In this document: positions 8,497-16,924 of the stretch, piece after piece
Numbering within the stretch: position 1 is the stretch's first letter
Layout of the letters: the number at the start of each line of letters is the position of its first letter
DNA from: JAAFHB01 sp037133495
Lineage (GTDB): Bacteria; Bacteroidota; Bacteroidia; Bacteroidales; Prolixibacteraceae
DNA length: 45,129 nucleotides
Assembly (NCBI GenBank): GCA_037133495.1
Contig: JBAXOA010000026.1
Location: forward strand, 1-45,129
Direction of reading: 5' to 3'
Notes under the pieces: generated by a model
What the model was told of the DNA's origin: nothing
Database searches by the model: none
What the model saw: only the letters and a program-made list of their open reading frames with translations
Position numbers and translations under genes: made by a program

Positions 8497-9870
8497 CTAC
8501 ACAAGATAAGGAGACCTCATCTCTCTGGTATATAATTTATTGGCATCCAAATCGCCAATTACTTCACCTTTTTTCATATCCCAGGTAACTTTGCGTCCGG
8601 TCCGAATCGCAATATCCCCCATGTGACTGATAGTATCGGAGATCATGGCCTCGTCGAGGGGGCTTAGTTCTTCCTCTTTCCCTTTGATAACCGACAGAAA
8701 CCGGCTACCCATCTTATTATTTTCGCTGTCGATCCAACCTTGCTTATTCTTCGGAAAGTTATTCAGTTTCTGATGAATTTCCGGGATATTTGATTCTGCA
8801 GACGAACGGCTGAGCGAAATCCATCCCTTTGTTCCATAAAAGGTGGTTCCGTTGGTCTCCTTCTGGGTCCGATGGTTAAGCATCTCCTTCAAAGCTACAT
8901 CATCGCTAACAAAATGAACTTCGAAACCATTCTGATACTTGCAATTTACATCCCACGCCTTGATATTATCGTACAAACCACCGGCAGGCCAATATTGACC
9001 CTGCCCTTCACAGCTGTAATTACCGTTTACCTTATCCTTTGCCATCCAGACCAAGATATCCAAAGGATGAGCACCCCAGCCGGCTAAAAATCCGATGCTG
9101 TAATCGTAGGTGTACCACGAGCCTATGTTAGTCACCCGTTCGGGGCAATAGGGTCTCAACGGTGCCGGACCAGACCAGCGTTCAAAATCAAAACCAGCGG
9201 GTACAGGAACTTCATTACAAACAGGAGAAGCTCCGCCCGGACCGGGAGCCCAGACATCAGCATGTCCGATTTCGCCGATTGCTCCATTGCGAATCAAATC
9301 ATAGCCAGCCTGCATATGATCAAATGAACGTTGTTGCGTTCCATAATGAAATTTCACATGATTGTCTTTCAGTTCTTTAGCTAGGATTAAATTTTGGGGA
9401 TAACTCAATCCCAGTGGTTTTGCGAGCATAATGTGCTTACCTGCCCTTGCTGCTTTAATGGCAGCCAAAAGATGCCAATGATCGGGGGTGACAATATGAA
9501 CGGCGTCGATATCTTTACGGGCCAGTAGTTCATCCATATCAAGATAGGATTTACATTGCTCCGTAGTGAAATTGTTCTCCTTGTAAAACTTGTTAATCCG
9601 GTTGGCAGCATCCTCGCGACGATCTTTAAAGGTATCGCAAACAGCCAAATTCATCGCTTCCCGCAAGGGTAGAAAATACGACATCATCTCTCCGTTCCCA
9701 CGCGACCCGACACCAATATGGCCCACAACGATCCGGTCGTTAGCCCCTTTCCAGTTGGAACAAGATCCTAGAACTGTTGGCAGAATCGCGGCTCCGATGA
9801 CCCCTTTTACTGATTGCCGAACAAAATTACGGCGCGAAATCGTTGCTTTATTCACATTTTTATCCTTCAT
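8497..9870 (-). CDS. Gfo/Idh/MocA oxidoreductase, Tat lipoprotein (tandem paralogue 2)
   Basis: This 457-residue protein shares its layout with the gene at 7074: SRRNFVR Tat motif, LGSC lipobox, GHIGVGSRGNG nucleotide motif, AKPLGL in place of EKP, and GWGAHPLDILVW. Differences cluster in loops likely to face substrate (QQRSFDHM against QQRTEAHM; SWYTYDYS against SWFNNDYS). This suggests duplication followed by specificity divergence rather than simple redundancy. It lies 49 nt upstream of its copy and 36 nt downstream of the isomerase at 9907, consistent with one operon. Confidence 0.88.
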   Translation of the reverse strand: MKDKNVNKATISRRNFVRQSVKGVIGAAILPTVLGSCSNWKGANDRIVVGHIGVGSRGNGEMMSYFLPLREAMNLAVCDTFKDRREDAANRINKFYKENNFTTEQCKSYLDMDELLARKDIDAVHIVTPDHWHLLAAIKAARAGKHIMLAKPLGLSYPQNLILAKELKDNHVKFHYGTQQRSFDHMQAGYDLIRNGAIGEIGHADVWAPGPGGASPVCNEVPVPAGFDFERWSGPAPLRPYCPERVTNIGSWYTYDYSIGFLAGWGAHPLDILVWMAKDKVNGNYSCEGQGQYWPAGGLYDNIKAWDVNCKYQNGFEVHFVSDDVALKEMLNHRTQKETNGTTFYGTKGWISLSRSSAESNIPEIHQKLNNFPKNKQGWIDSENNKMGSRFLSVIKGKEEELSPLDEAMISDTISHMGDIAIRTGRKVTWDMKKGEVIGDLDANKLYTREMRSPYLV

Positions 9871-9906
9871 ATTCCATAAGAATTAAGTTTATTAAATACT
9901 ATTGCT

Positions 9907-10755
9907 TTAAACGGCTCCCAGTTTTTTAAGAAATGCAAAACTCTTCAGAACCGCCTCTTCACCTGCAATTTCAAGTGTCGAATAACCATCAAAACCGGCA
10001 TTAACCAGCGCATGATAAATGGTTGCGATATCGATTACCCCTTCGCCCAATGCAGTAAGCGACATTCCGCACCCAAATTGGGTTCCGCGCATTTCGATCA
10101 TCTCCTTCGGAAGATCCTTCCAATGAACATGTTCTATTTTTGAACCAAATTTAGCAATCATCTCCAAAGAATCACCGCCACCTAACCACAAATTTCCGGT
10201 ATCGAGATTGATTCCCAAAGCTGAGGAATTACAACGATCAAGGACCTCTCCCATTAGTTTTATGGAATCGGTAATATGCCCGTGTGGTTCGATCAGAATC
10301 TTCACACCGTAATCTTCAGCAAACTTTAATGGTTCATACAATTTTTCAGCAATCGAAAAAACCGCTTCAGCTGTTGTAAGCGATTTGCCGAAAGGGGTTT
10401 TAGGCTCACCATCTGCAGTGATCACATGTTTCACTCCGATAGCTCCCGCCATCTTCACAGCCTTTATAATCTGGGCTGTACCATAACGTGAAGGCGCCGT
10501 TGGATCAAGTAAGTTGGCATGAGCACAAATACTTGAAAGACCGAGACCTTTCTGCTCAAACATTCTTTTAATATCAAAAGGGTTGGCGTCGAGGCTCGCC
10601 AGGGCAGTGAATCCATATTCTACTCCCAGACAGGCACCATCGGAATTGTCGGTTAAATCACCGCAGCTAAATCCCCATTTTTTGATCTGATCCAATTGAT
10701 TCTCAAGTGGACTAAAGGGATTAATCAATGCAAAACATCCTACTTTTATTGCCAT
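9907..10755 (-). CDS. Sugar phosphate isomerase/epimerase-like TIM barrel protein
   Basis: A 282-residue TIM-barrel protein without a signal peptide, therefore cytoplasmic. Metal-site segments are LIEPHGH, GINLDTGNLWLGGGD, VHWKDLPKE and STLEIAGEE, the order expected for xylose-isomerase-like epimerases. It sits between the ThuA-PmoA fusion and the two Gfo/Idh/MocA genes. A combined oxidation/isomerisation of a sugar, as in inositol- or keto-sugar-type pathways, fits the context. The specific substrate is not determinable. Confidence 0.85.
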   Translation of the reverse strand: MAIKVGCFALINPFSPLENQLDQIKKWGFSCGDLTDNSDGACLGVEYGFTALASLDANPFDIKRMFEQKGLGLSSICAHANLLDPTAPSRYGTAQIIKAVKMAGAIGVKHVITADGEPKTPFGKSLTTAEAVFSIAEKLYEPLKFAEDYGVKILIEPHGHITDSIKLMGEVLDRCNSSALGINLDTGNLWLGGGDSLEMIAKFGSKIEHVHWKDLPKEMIEMRGTQFGCGMSLTALGEGVIDIATIYHALVNAGFDGYSTLEIAGEEAVLKSFAFLKKLGAV

Positions 10756-10809
10756 TGTTTTCTATATTTTTTGGTTCATAAATAATTTTCAAATCACCAT
10801 GCTATCCGG

Positions 10810-12498
10810 CTACTGTCTGTTGATATATTGATTGTAATTTTTCTCCAATTTTTCTTTGGAAACCACGCCTGCCAACATCCATGTGCGGTATTTAAGCCGA
10901 AGCGTCTCCCCCATTTTCAGTAAAATCTTACCATCGAACAGGATAGCCGGACTGTAATAATAAAATGGAATTTTAGGATCACTGATCACATACCAGCTTG
11001 TTTTGGCGGTTGTAAACTTCGGATCAGGGAATATTGACAACCCCACTTTTTCGCCGGTCAGACTATTAAATCCCATGTAAAGCCAGTCGCATTTAGGACA
11101 TTTTGTGTCATCGGAAGGAGAAATAAGTTCAGGAGCAGTAAAATCCTGATTAAACCTTATGGATAATCCGGCATAACCTCCCCACGACTGACCGCCTGGT
11201 TCACCTGGAATCGGCGTACGATCAAGGATAACAGTATCAGCCAGCGACTTGAACAAAAAGTCTTCATCTATAAAATAACTCCCATCGGCTGAAGGGGGAG
11301 AAATATGTGTGATCCTCTCCTCTTCAAGAACCGGCTTCTTATCGACGGGATGATAAAGGATTTTCATCCGTATATCTGACGAAAAATCGGGATTTGAATT
11401 TATCTTCGTCTCTTTAATTGATGTTATTCCTTCAGTTTTAAACCCTGTTTCAGAAGAACTAAAATTCTTAATATACTCCCAGTAATTGACTCCGTTGATA
11501 AATTTCCACGAAAACCATAAACCAAGATGCCAAGGGTGGTCGGGTGGAGAAACACAGGTCAGGTCGGAATTATTTACGGTCAGGGGATGGAAATAAGGTT
11601 TCCCGAAACGGTTATTGTAATTGAAGCGCCAGACAATTTCGGATTGGTTGTTCAACGTGAGAGAAGTGTCGGTTTTCGCCCAGCTTAGTTTCTTTGGCAA
11701 AAAGGTTTTTGCTGCTCTAAGTTCAAAAGGAATTTCAACCGTTACTTTCCGGCCTGAACACCACTGGGCAGCACGCAACAACAGTGTTTGCAGCCCAGTA
11801 TTCAAAAGAGCCCGCTCATCATGACCGAACGTTGTGAAAAAACATTTTCCCTTCCCTGTCTGACTAACAAAAAAAGCTTGCGTATCAATAAGATGACCAT
11901 CCTTTTCATCTTTAGCTGATAATGAACCAATTGACTTCGATCCGGGATAGATATCGGTATTTTCCCACATCTCATCCATAATATAAAATCCTCCCATTCC
12001 TTTGGTGATCGAATGGGTTTGATCGAACCCAGAGACTTTTCCACGCGTGGAGGGGCCATGCCTGGTCTCTTTTCCCCATCTGCCGATCCCGATCCGATGG
12101 TATGCATCCCAATCATAAAACGAAGATGCACCGGCATGAAAGGATAGCACTCCTCCCCCTTCATTAACAAATCTGAGAAAATCCCTCTCCCATTGATTGC
12201 TCATCCTCATTATATTATCCGGCCACGAGTTCCAGTTACTTAATACAAGATCAAATTGTTTAAATGATGAATATGAAAAAGTATCCGGTTTCTCCGTGAT
12301 GCTGACTGTAAAAAGTCCGGCACTTTTTAGTATTCTGTTCAGTTGAGGAGTTGTCTTTTGCCATTCGTGATTATTTTTTCCGCTAAGGATAATAACTTTG
12401 ATCAAGCCATCATTGTGGGGCGCAGCTACAACTGTAAGGGAATCAATTGCAGAAAATACGATCAGGAATACTAAAGACAGAAAGATAATTCGTTTCAT
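10810..12498 (-). CDS. Secreted fusion of ThuA-like and PmoA-like (DUF6807) domains
   Basis: A 562-residue two-domain protein with an N-terminal signal peptide (hydrophobic stretch ending near VVAAP). Residues about 33-240 are ThuA-like, a class I glutamine-amidotransferase-type fold, with KVIILSGKNNHEW, the GGGVLSFHAGASSF loop and HGPSTRG. Residues about 260-560 match the PmoA/DUF6807 family, with RFNYNNRFGKPYFHPL, SPPDHPWHLGLWFSW and GGQSWGGYAGLS. ThuA family proteins are tied to 3-keto-disaccharide metabolism in rhizobia; the activity of DUF6807 is unsettled to my knowledge. The start ATG is the last codon of leader cassette copy A (12496-12587). Both domains occur singly elsewhere, so the fusion itself suggests sequential steps on one substrate. 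Confidence 0.82.
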   Translation of the reverse strand: MKRIIFLSLVFLIVFSAIDSLTVVAAPHNDGLIKVIILSGKNNHEWQKTTPQLNRILKSAGLFTVSITEKPDTFSYSSFKQFDLVLSNWNSWPDNIMRMSNQWERDFLRFVNEGGGVLSFHAGASSFYDWDAYHRIGIGRWGKETRHGPSTRGKVSGFDQTHSITKGMGGFYIMDEMWENTDIYPGSKSIGSLSAKDEKDGHLIDTQAFFVSQTGKGKCFFTTFGHDERALLNTGLQTLLLRAAQWCSGRKVTVEIPFELRAAKTFLPKKLSWAKTDTSLTLNNQSEIVWRFNYNNRFGKPYFHPLTVNNSDLTCVSPPDHPWHLGLWFSWKFINGVNYWEYIKNFSSSETGFKTEGITSIKETKINSNPDFSSDIRMKILYHPVDKKPVLEEERITHISPPSADGSYFIDEDFLFKSLADTVILDRTPIPGEPGGQSWGGYAGLSIRFNQDFTAPELISPSDDTKCPKCDWLYMGFNSLTGEKVGLSIFPDPKFTTAKTSWYVISDPKIPFYYYSPAILFDGKILLKMGETLRLKYRTWMLAGVVSKEKLEKNYNQYINRQ

Positions 12499-12587
12499 CA
12501 GAAGATAATTTGTTTTTTAATTGCCTGATGGAACACCTATGATATCTTCATTCGTGTTTGCGAAGCGCAGATTCATGGGTGTTTCAT
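12496..12587 (-). repeat. Leader cassette copy A (upstream of ThuA-PmoA gene)
   Basis: This 92-nt element ends exactly at the ATG of the gene at 12498 and is nearly identical to copies at 18764-18854 and 32758-32849. It starts ATGAAACACC and contains TGCG-CTT-CGCA, a short hairpin. Its inverted arm GGTGTTCCAT pairs with the beginning (9 of 10 positions). It then has an A-rich stretch and ends CTGATG. The segment CTGATGAAAC occurs at both borders of this copy, which could be a target duplication or just common start-codon context. The intact 19-codon ORF inside is listed separately. Confidence 0.85.
12517..12576 (-). CDS. Candidate 19-aa leader peptide in cassette A
   Basis: The reading frame gives MNLRFANTNEDIIGVPSGN followed by TAA. 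Copies B and C encode the same pattern M-x-L-R-x-A-N-T-x-x-D-x-x-G-V-P-S-G-x without any indel. The stop lies 18 nt before the ThuA-PmoA ATG and in the same frame. Most differences among the three copies are non-synonymous, so protein-level selection is not proven. Translation is a hypothesis based on frame conservation only. Confidence 0.4.
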   Translation of the reverse strand: MNLRFANTNEDIIGVPSGN

Positions 12588-12605
12588 CAGTTGTGAGGTT
12601 TGAAG

Positions 12606-13436
12606 TTATAATAATCCGGACAAATGTTCAAAACTCCTGATTGCCTGTTCAATCGTTCCACATTCAACACTAAAAATAATCTCCCGGTTACCCGACTTAA
12701 CGATATCAATCACGCGTTTCCAGTCAACCACACCATCGCCACATGCACAGCCCACTGGCGTGCCGCTGACCTTCCCGCGCTCGGCATTGCTCTGCGACAG
12801 GCTGATATCTTTAGCATGCAAATGAACAAGCCGGTCTTTCACCCTCTCGAGCCATTCGTAAACATCAGAACCGCCTGCCAGATAGCTATTTCCGGTATCA
12901 AAATTGATCCCGATAGCCGGAGATTTAACCAGGTCGTAAATGCTGTCGAGACCATCTGGGGTCTTGCTGTACTGTTGATGGGGTTCCAATCCGATTTTTA
13001 TACCGTGACGTTCAGCCACCATCGAAGCCTCAGTTAGGGTGTAGGTCATCAGTTGATAATCCATCTCTTTGGTAGTCCAGAAAGGTTTTGGACCCTCGTC
13101 GGTATTCACTACCGGAGCACCCGCCTGGGCAGCCCACCGAATTGCCATTTTTAAATATTCGACACTTATTTCCGGCTTGCAAAGTGGTGTATGCGATGAT
13201 AATCCAGACAGTTTAACATTATTTCTGACACATATCTCCTTAATCATCAAAGGATCATCGAAAAGCGATACGGAATGGAAATAACCTGCTTCGCTCAACA
13301 ATTCTCTGCCAAGGTGCACCATCGGTTCAATGTATTCGTAACCGATTTCGGCGGCCTTTTTTACCCCGTTGGCAAACGACATATCGTGATGCCGGACAAA
13401 TTCCATATTGATTCCAAGCCTGACATTTCCCTTCAT
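12606..13436 (-). CDS. Sugar phosphate isomerase/epimerase-like TIM barrel protein
   Basis: A 276-residue cytoplasmic TIM-barrel protein with metal-site segments GLEPHQQ, GINFDTGNSYLAGGSD, LVHLHAKDIS and FSVECGT. It is the first gene of the minus-strand carbohydrate locus and diverges from the AraC-type regulator at 13635. It differs clearly from the isomerase at 9907, so these are two separate functions rather than a recent duplication. Between it and the ThuA-PmoA gene there are 107 nt, almost entirely occupied by leader cassette A. Confidence 0.85.
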   Translation of the reverse strand: MKGNVRLGINMEFVRHHDMSFANGVKKAAEIGYEYIEPMVHLGRELLSEAGYFHSVSLFDDPLMIKEICVRNNVKLSGLSSHTPLCKPEISVEYLKMAIRWAAQAGAPVVNTDEGPKPFWTTKEMDYQLMTYTLTEASMVAERHGIKIGLEPHQQYSKTPDGLDSIYDLVKSPAIGINFDTGNSYLAGGSDVYEWLERVKDRLVHLHAKDISLSQSNAERGKVSGTPVGCACGDGVVDWKRVIDIVKSGNREIIFSVECGTIEQAIRSFEHLSGLL

Positions 13437-13634
13437 CGCAGTATAGTTTTAATTTATATATTTGTCAAAATCCTTTATCGTGAAATAATTAACTATGAGT
13501 ATCTGCTGCCTTTGAAAATTTATAAAACAGATTCTGATCAGTTTCATCGGTTGACTTCTTCCGGCACAGGTAAAGGTAATTAAGATAAAAGAGGAATTGT
13601 TCAAAATCTTTCAGTGTGAAATTTTAATATTAAA

Positions 13635-14651
13635 ATGGAACGACGGGCAAAATTCTATGATCCCAATGGTAAATTGTCCTATAAAGCCGACAATTGCAGT
13701 CCTGTAAAAGGGGCAGCTGATGCCGGTGATCTGGAATTAACTACACTGGCCCGTGATGCATATCCTGGAAGAAAGCTTGGAAAACTGGAGCTTACCGGTA
13801 TTAAGAGTATTGGTTATTGGAATATCAAAAAACTGCAAAATTGGGGATTGGAATGGCATACCAACGAAGGAATTGAAATTTGCTTTCTTGAATCCGGCGA
13901 TCTCACTTTTTTTCTGGGAGACGAAAAATACAATCTTGCCCCTAATCAGCTGACTATCACCCGACCATGGATCATTCACAAATTAGGTAATCCGAATGTT
14001 GAATTGAGCAAACTGCACTGGCTGATCCTTGACGTTGGAGTTCGTCATCCCCATCAGGAATGGAGTTGGCCTAACTGGGTGATATTAAACGCTAAAGATT
14101 GTGAAAAGCTGACACTTTACTTACGACAAAACGAACAGCCGGTATGGAATGCAACACCTGAAATCAAAGATTTTTTTATACGGATAGGGAAGGCGATCAA
14201 AGAAGGCGGGTCAAAAGATTACGAATCGAAACTCAGGGTACTTATAAATTCATTGTTAATTGCCCTGCTTGAGCATTTCCAAAACGGAAAAATTTCACTG
14301 AATGAAGAGCTGATTGAGTCGCGCCGAACGGTTAAACTTTTTTTGAAATCTCTTGAGGATCACTTTTATGAAGCCTGGACATTGCCTGGTATGGCTGCAT
14401 ATTGTAAGTTGGGAACGACCCGTTTCACCAAATACTGTGTCGAAATAAGTAACTGTACTCCAATGGAATACATCAACAGGATCAGATTAGGAAAGTCAGC
14501 CCGAATGTTGCTTGCACAACCCGCAGTTTCTTCAACCGATATTGCCTACCAATGTGGATTCTCGTCTGCTCAATATTTTACCACCGTATTTAAACGTCAT
14601 TTCCGAAAAACACCACTTGAATTTCGAAAGGATAATGTCCAAATTCATTAA
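13635..14651 (+). CDS. AraC-family transcriptional regulator
   Basis: This 338-residue protein has an AraC-type cupin sensing domain, with EWHTNEGIEICFLESGDLTF and PNQLTITRPWIIHKLG at about residues 74-120. A C-terminal double helix-turn-helix covers about residues 235-335, with the hallmark DIAYQCGFSSAQYFTTVFKRHF. Its divergent position, 198 nt from the isomerase at 12606, makes it the probable local activator of the carbohydrate operon 7074-13436, responding to a sugar or sugar derivative. The first 60 residues do not resemble the cupin core and may be a linker or partner-binding segment. Confidence 0.9.
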   Translation: MERRAKFYDPNGKLSYKADNCSPVKGAADAGDLELTTLARDAYPGRKLGKLELTGIKSIGYWNIKKLQNWGLEWHTNEGIEICFLESGDLTFFLGDEKYNLAPNQLTITRPWIIHKLGNPNVELSKLHWLILDVGVRHPHQEWSWPNWVILNAKDCEKLTLYLRQNEQPVWNATPEIKDFFIRIGKAIKEGGSKDYESKLRVLINSLLIALLEHFQNGKISLNEELIESRRTVKLFLKSLEDHFYEAWTLPGMAAYCKLGTTRFTKYCVEISNCTPMEYINRIRLGKSARMLLAQPAVSSTDIAYQCGFSSAQYFTTVFKRHFRKTPLEFRKDNVQIH

Positions 14652-14680
14652 AAATCACATTTCTTACCATCGATTCTTCA

Positions 14681-14712
14681 TTTGATTCTTGTGTTTGATA
14701 GTATTACCTTTG
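14681..14712 (+). promoter_or_regulatory. Promoter of metG (-33 TTTG, -7 TACCTTTG)
   Basis: TTTG at 14681-14684 is followed after exactly 20 nt by TACCTTTG at 14705-14712, a full match to the Bacteroidota primary sigma factor promoter. The predicted transcript starts about 35-40 nt before the metG ATG at 14755. This is the clearest promoter in the window. Confidence 0.65.
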
Positions 14713-14754
14713 CCTTCAATTCCCGTTATAACATTATAAAGAATATATTATTCG

Positions 14755-16788
14755 ATGAAGAATTTTAAAAGAACGCTGATCACCTCGGCATTGCCTTATG
14801 CCAATGGCCCGGTTCATATTGGTCATCTTGCAGGGGTTTATGTTCCTGCCGACATTTATGCCCGTTACCTTCGGCTAAAAGGGGAAGAAGTTGCATTTAT
14901 TGGCGGCTCTGATGAACACGGCGTTCCGATCACTTTAAAAGCAAAAAAAGAGGGCATAACACCTCAGGATGTAGTCGATAAATACCACGGGATGATAAAA
15001 GATTCATTCCAAAAATTCGGGATATCATTTGATGTTTACTCACGGACAAGTGCAAAAATTCATCACGAAACGGCATCCGAAATTTTTAAAACGTTGTACG
15101 ACAAAGGAGCATTTATCGAACAAACCTCTGAACAGTTTTACGATGAAGAAGCGAGTCAATTTCTGGCCGACCGTTATATCACCGGAACTTGTCCGAAGTG
15201 TCATTTCGAAAAAGCCTATGGCGATCAGTGCGAAAGCTGCGGAAGCACTCTCAACGCCACCGACCTGATTGATCCAAAATCAGTTCTAAGTGGAAATAAA
15301 CCAGTGATGAAAGAGACAAAACACTGGTTTCTGCCTCTTGATCAATATGAGCCTTGGTTGCGCGAATGGATATTGGAAAGTCATAAAGAATGGAAACCAA
15401 ATGTTTACGGGCAATGCAAATCGTGGATTGACGGTGGTTTGAATCCACGGGCTGTTACACGTGATCTGGATTGGGGTATCCCGGTTCCTGTAAAAGGAGC
15501 TGAAGGAAAAGTACTTTATGTTTGGTTTGACGCTCCGATCGGCTATATCTCGGCGACTAAAGAATGGACCCCGGACTGGGAAAAATGGTGGAAAGATCCT
15601 GAAACGAAGTTGGTTCATTTTATCGGGAAAGACAATATTGTGTTTCACTGCATAATCTTTCCGGCGGTGCTCAAGGCCGAAGGGTCGTATATCTTGCCCG
15701 AAAATGTTCCGGCCAATGAGTTTTTAAATCTGGAAGGGGATAAAATTTCGACCTCACGCAACTGGGCAGTGTGGCTCCATGAATATCTCGTTGATTTTCC
15801 CGGAAAGGAAGATGTTCTTAAATATACCCTTACCGCTAATGCTCCTGAGACAAAAGACAACGACTTTACCTGGAAAGATTTTCAGACCAGAAATAACAGT
15901 GAATTGGTCGCTATTCTTGGAAATTTTGTAAACCGGGCATTGGTACTCACCGATAAATATTACAACGGAGAGGTTCCTGAATCAGGTCAATTAACCGAAT
16001 ATGACATAAATACTCTCAATGAAATCACAAATCTTAAAATAGAAGTTGACCGATCATTGGAGACCTTCCACTTTCGTGAAGCTCTGAAAAACGCGATGGA
16101 TATGGCACGTCTGGGAAACAAATATCTTGCTGACATGGAGCCATGGAAGGTAGTGAAAAGCGATCCCGAACGCGTAAAAACCATAATGAACACAGCTCTA
16201 CAAATCACAGCCAACCTGACGATCGTATTTGAGCCTTTTCTCCCTTTTACGACAGCAAAATTACGCGGATTAATAAATCTTGAGAAATTTCGCTGGCAGG
16301 AACTCGGGAGAACTGATCTCATTGCTGCCGGACACAAAATAAATACCCCGGAACTTCTGTTCGAAAAAATTGAGGACGAAGCAATTCAAGAACAGGTTGA
16401 TAAGTTGCTTGCAACTAAAAAAGCCAATGAAATGGAAGAAAAAAAGACAATTCCATCAAAGGAATATATTGATTATGAGGATTTCTCTAAGATGGATATC
16501 CGTATTGGAACAATTATAGCAGCCGAGAAAGTTGCTAAAACTAAAAAATTATTGAAACTCACCATAGACACAGGAATTGATAAGCGAACTGTGGTATCAG
16601 GTATCGCTGAATATTTTGAACCCGAAAAGATAATCGGACAACAAGTTTCAATATTAGTCAATCTGGCTCCTAAAATTCTAAAAGGAATTGAATCGCAAGG
16701 GATGATTTTGATGGCATCTGATTCGGATGGTTCCCTTGTGTTCGTTACCCCTGCAACGAAGACCACCGAGGGTTCAGAAGTTAGGTAA
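14755..16788 (+). CDS. metG: Methionyl-tRNA synthetase with C-terminal tRNA-binding domain
   Basis: A 677-residue class I synthetase that charges tRNA-Met. The HIGH motif reads VHIGHLAG near residue 20. The zinc knuckle CPKCHF...QCESCG lies near residues 145-161. The KMSKS loop reads KISTS near residue 335, a variant usual in this phylum. Residues about 575-677 form an EMAP/Trbp111-type OB fold (SKMDIRIGTIIAAEKVAKTKKL), which improves tRNA binding and dimerisation. Length and domain order are normal. It has its own promoter and ends before a strong bidirectional terminator at 16872. Confidence 0.97.
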   Translation: MKNFKRTLITSALPYANGPVHIGHLAGVYVPADIYARYLRLKGEEVAFIGGSDEHGVPITLKAKKEGITPQDVVDKYHGMIKDSFQKFGISFDVYSRTSAKIHHETASEIFKTLYDKGAFIEQTSEQFYDEEASQFLADRYITGTCPKCHFEKAYGDQCESCGSTLNATDLIDPKSVLSGNKPVMKETKHWFLPLDQYEPWLREWILESHKEWKPNVYGQCKSWIDGGLNPRAVTRDLDWGIPVPVKGAEGKVLYVWFDAPIGYISATKEWTPDWEKWWKDPETKLVHFIGKDNIVFHCIIFPAVLKAEGSYILPENVPANEFLNLEGDKISTSRNWAVWLHEYLVDFPGKEDVLKYTLTANAPETKDNDFTWKDFQTRNNSELVAILGNFVNRALVLTDKYYNGEVPESGQLTEYDINTLNEITNLKIEVDRSLETFHFREALKNAMDMARLGNKYLADMEPWKVVKSDPERVKTIMNTALQITANLTIVFEPFLPFTTAKLRGLINLEKFRWQELGRTDLIAAGHKINTPELLFEKIEDEAIQEQVDKLLATKKANEMEEKKTIPSKEYIDYEDFSKMDIRIGTIIAAEKVAKTKKLLKLTIDTGIDKRTVVSGIAEYFEPEKIIGQQVSILVNLAPKILKGIESQGMILMASDSDGSLVFVTPATKTTEGSEVR

Positions 16789-16871
16789 TTAAATGGGCCG
16801 CAGCAAGTATTTATTTCATTAATGTCTGATAAACAATGTATTACATCCAGTACAGATAGAAAATTGAGTTA

Positions 16872-16909
16872 TAAAAAAAACCGCAGAACGTGTTCTGCGG
16901 TTTTTTTTT
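16872..16909. terminator. Bidirectional intrinsic terminator
   Basis: A perfect 9-bp stem, CCGCAGAAC and GTTCTGCGG with a GT loop, is flanked by an A-tract on the left and nine T on the right. It can stop transcription from metG (plus) and from the small gene ending at 16925 (minus). Confidence 0.88.
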
Positions 16910-16924
16910 ATAATCTACTATGGC

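Noticed and set aside
12606..13436. AP endonuclease IV for DNA repair
   Set aside because: The TIM-barrel fold is shared, but the metal-site segments and operon context match sugar isomerases/epimerases, and the usual endonuclease IV signatures are not seen.
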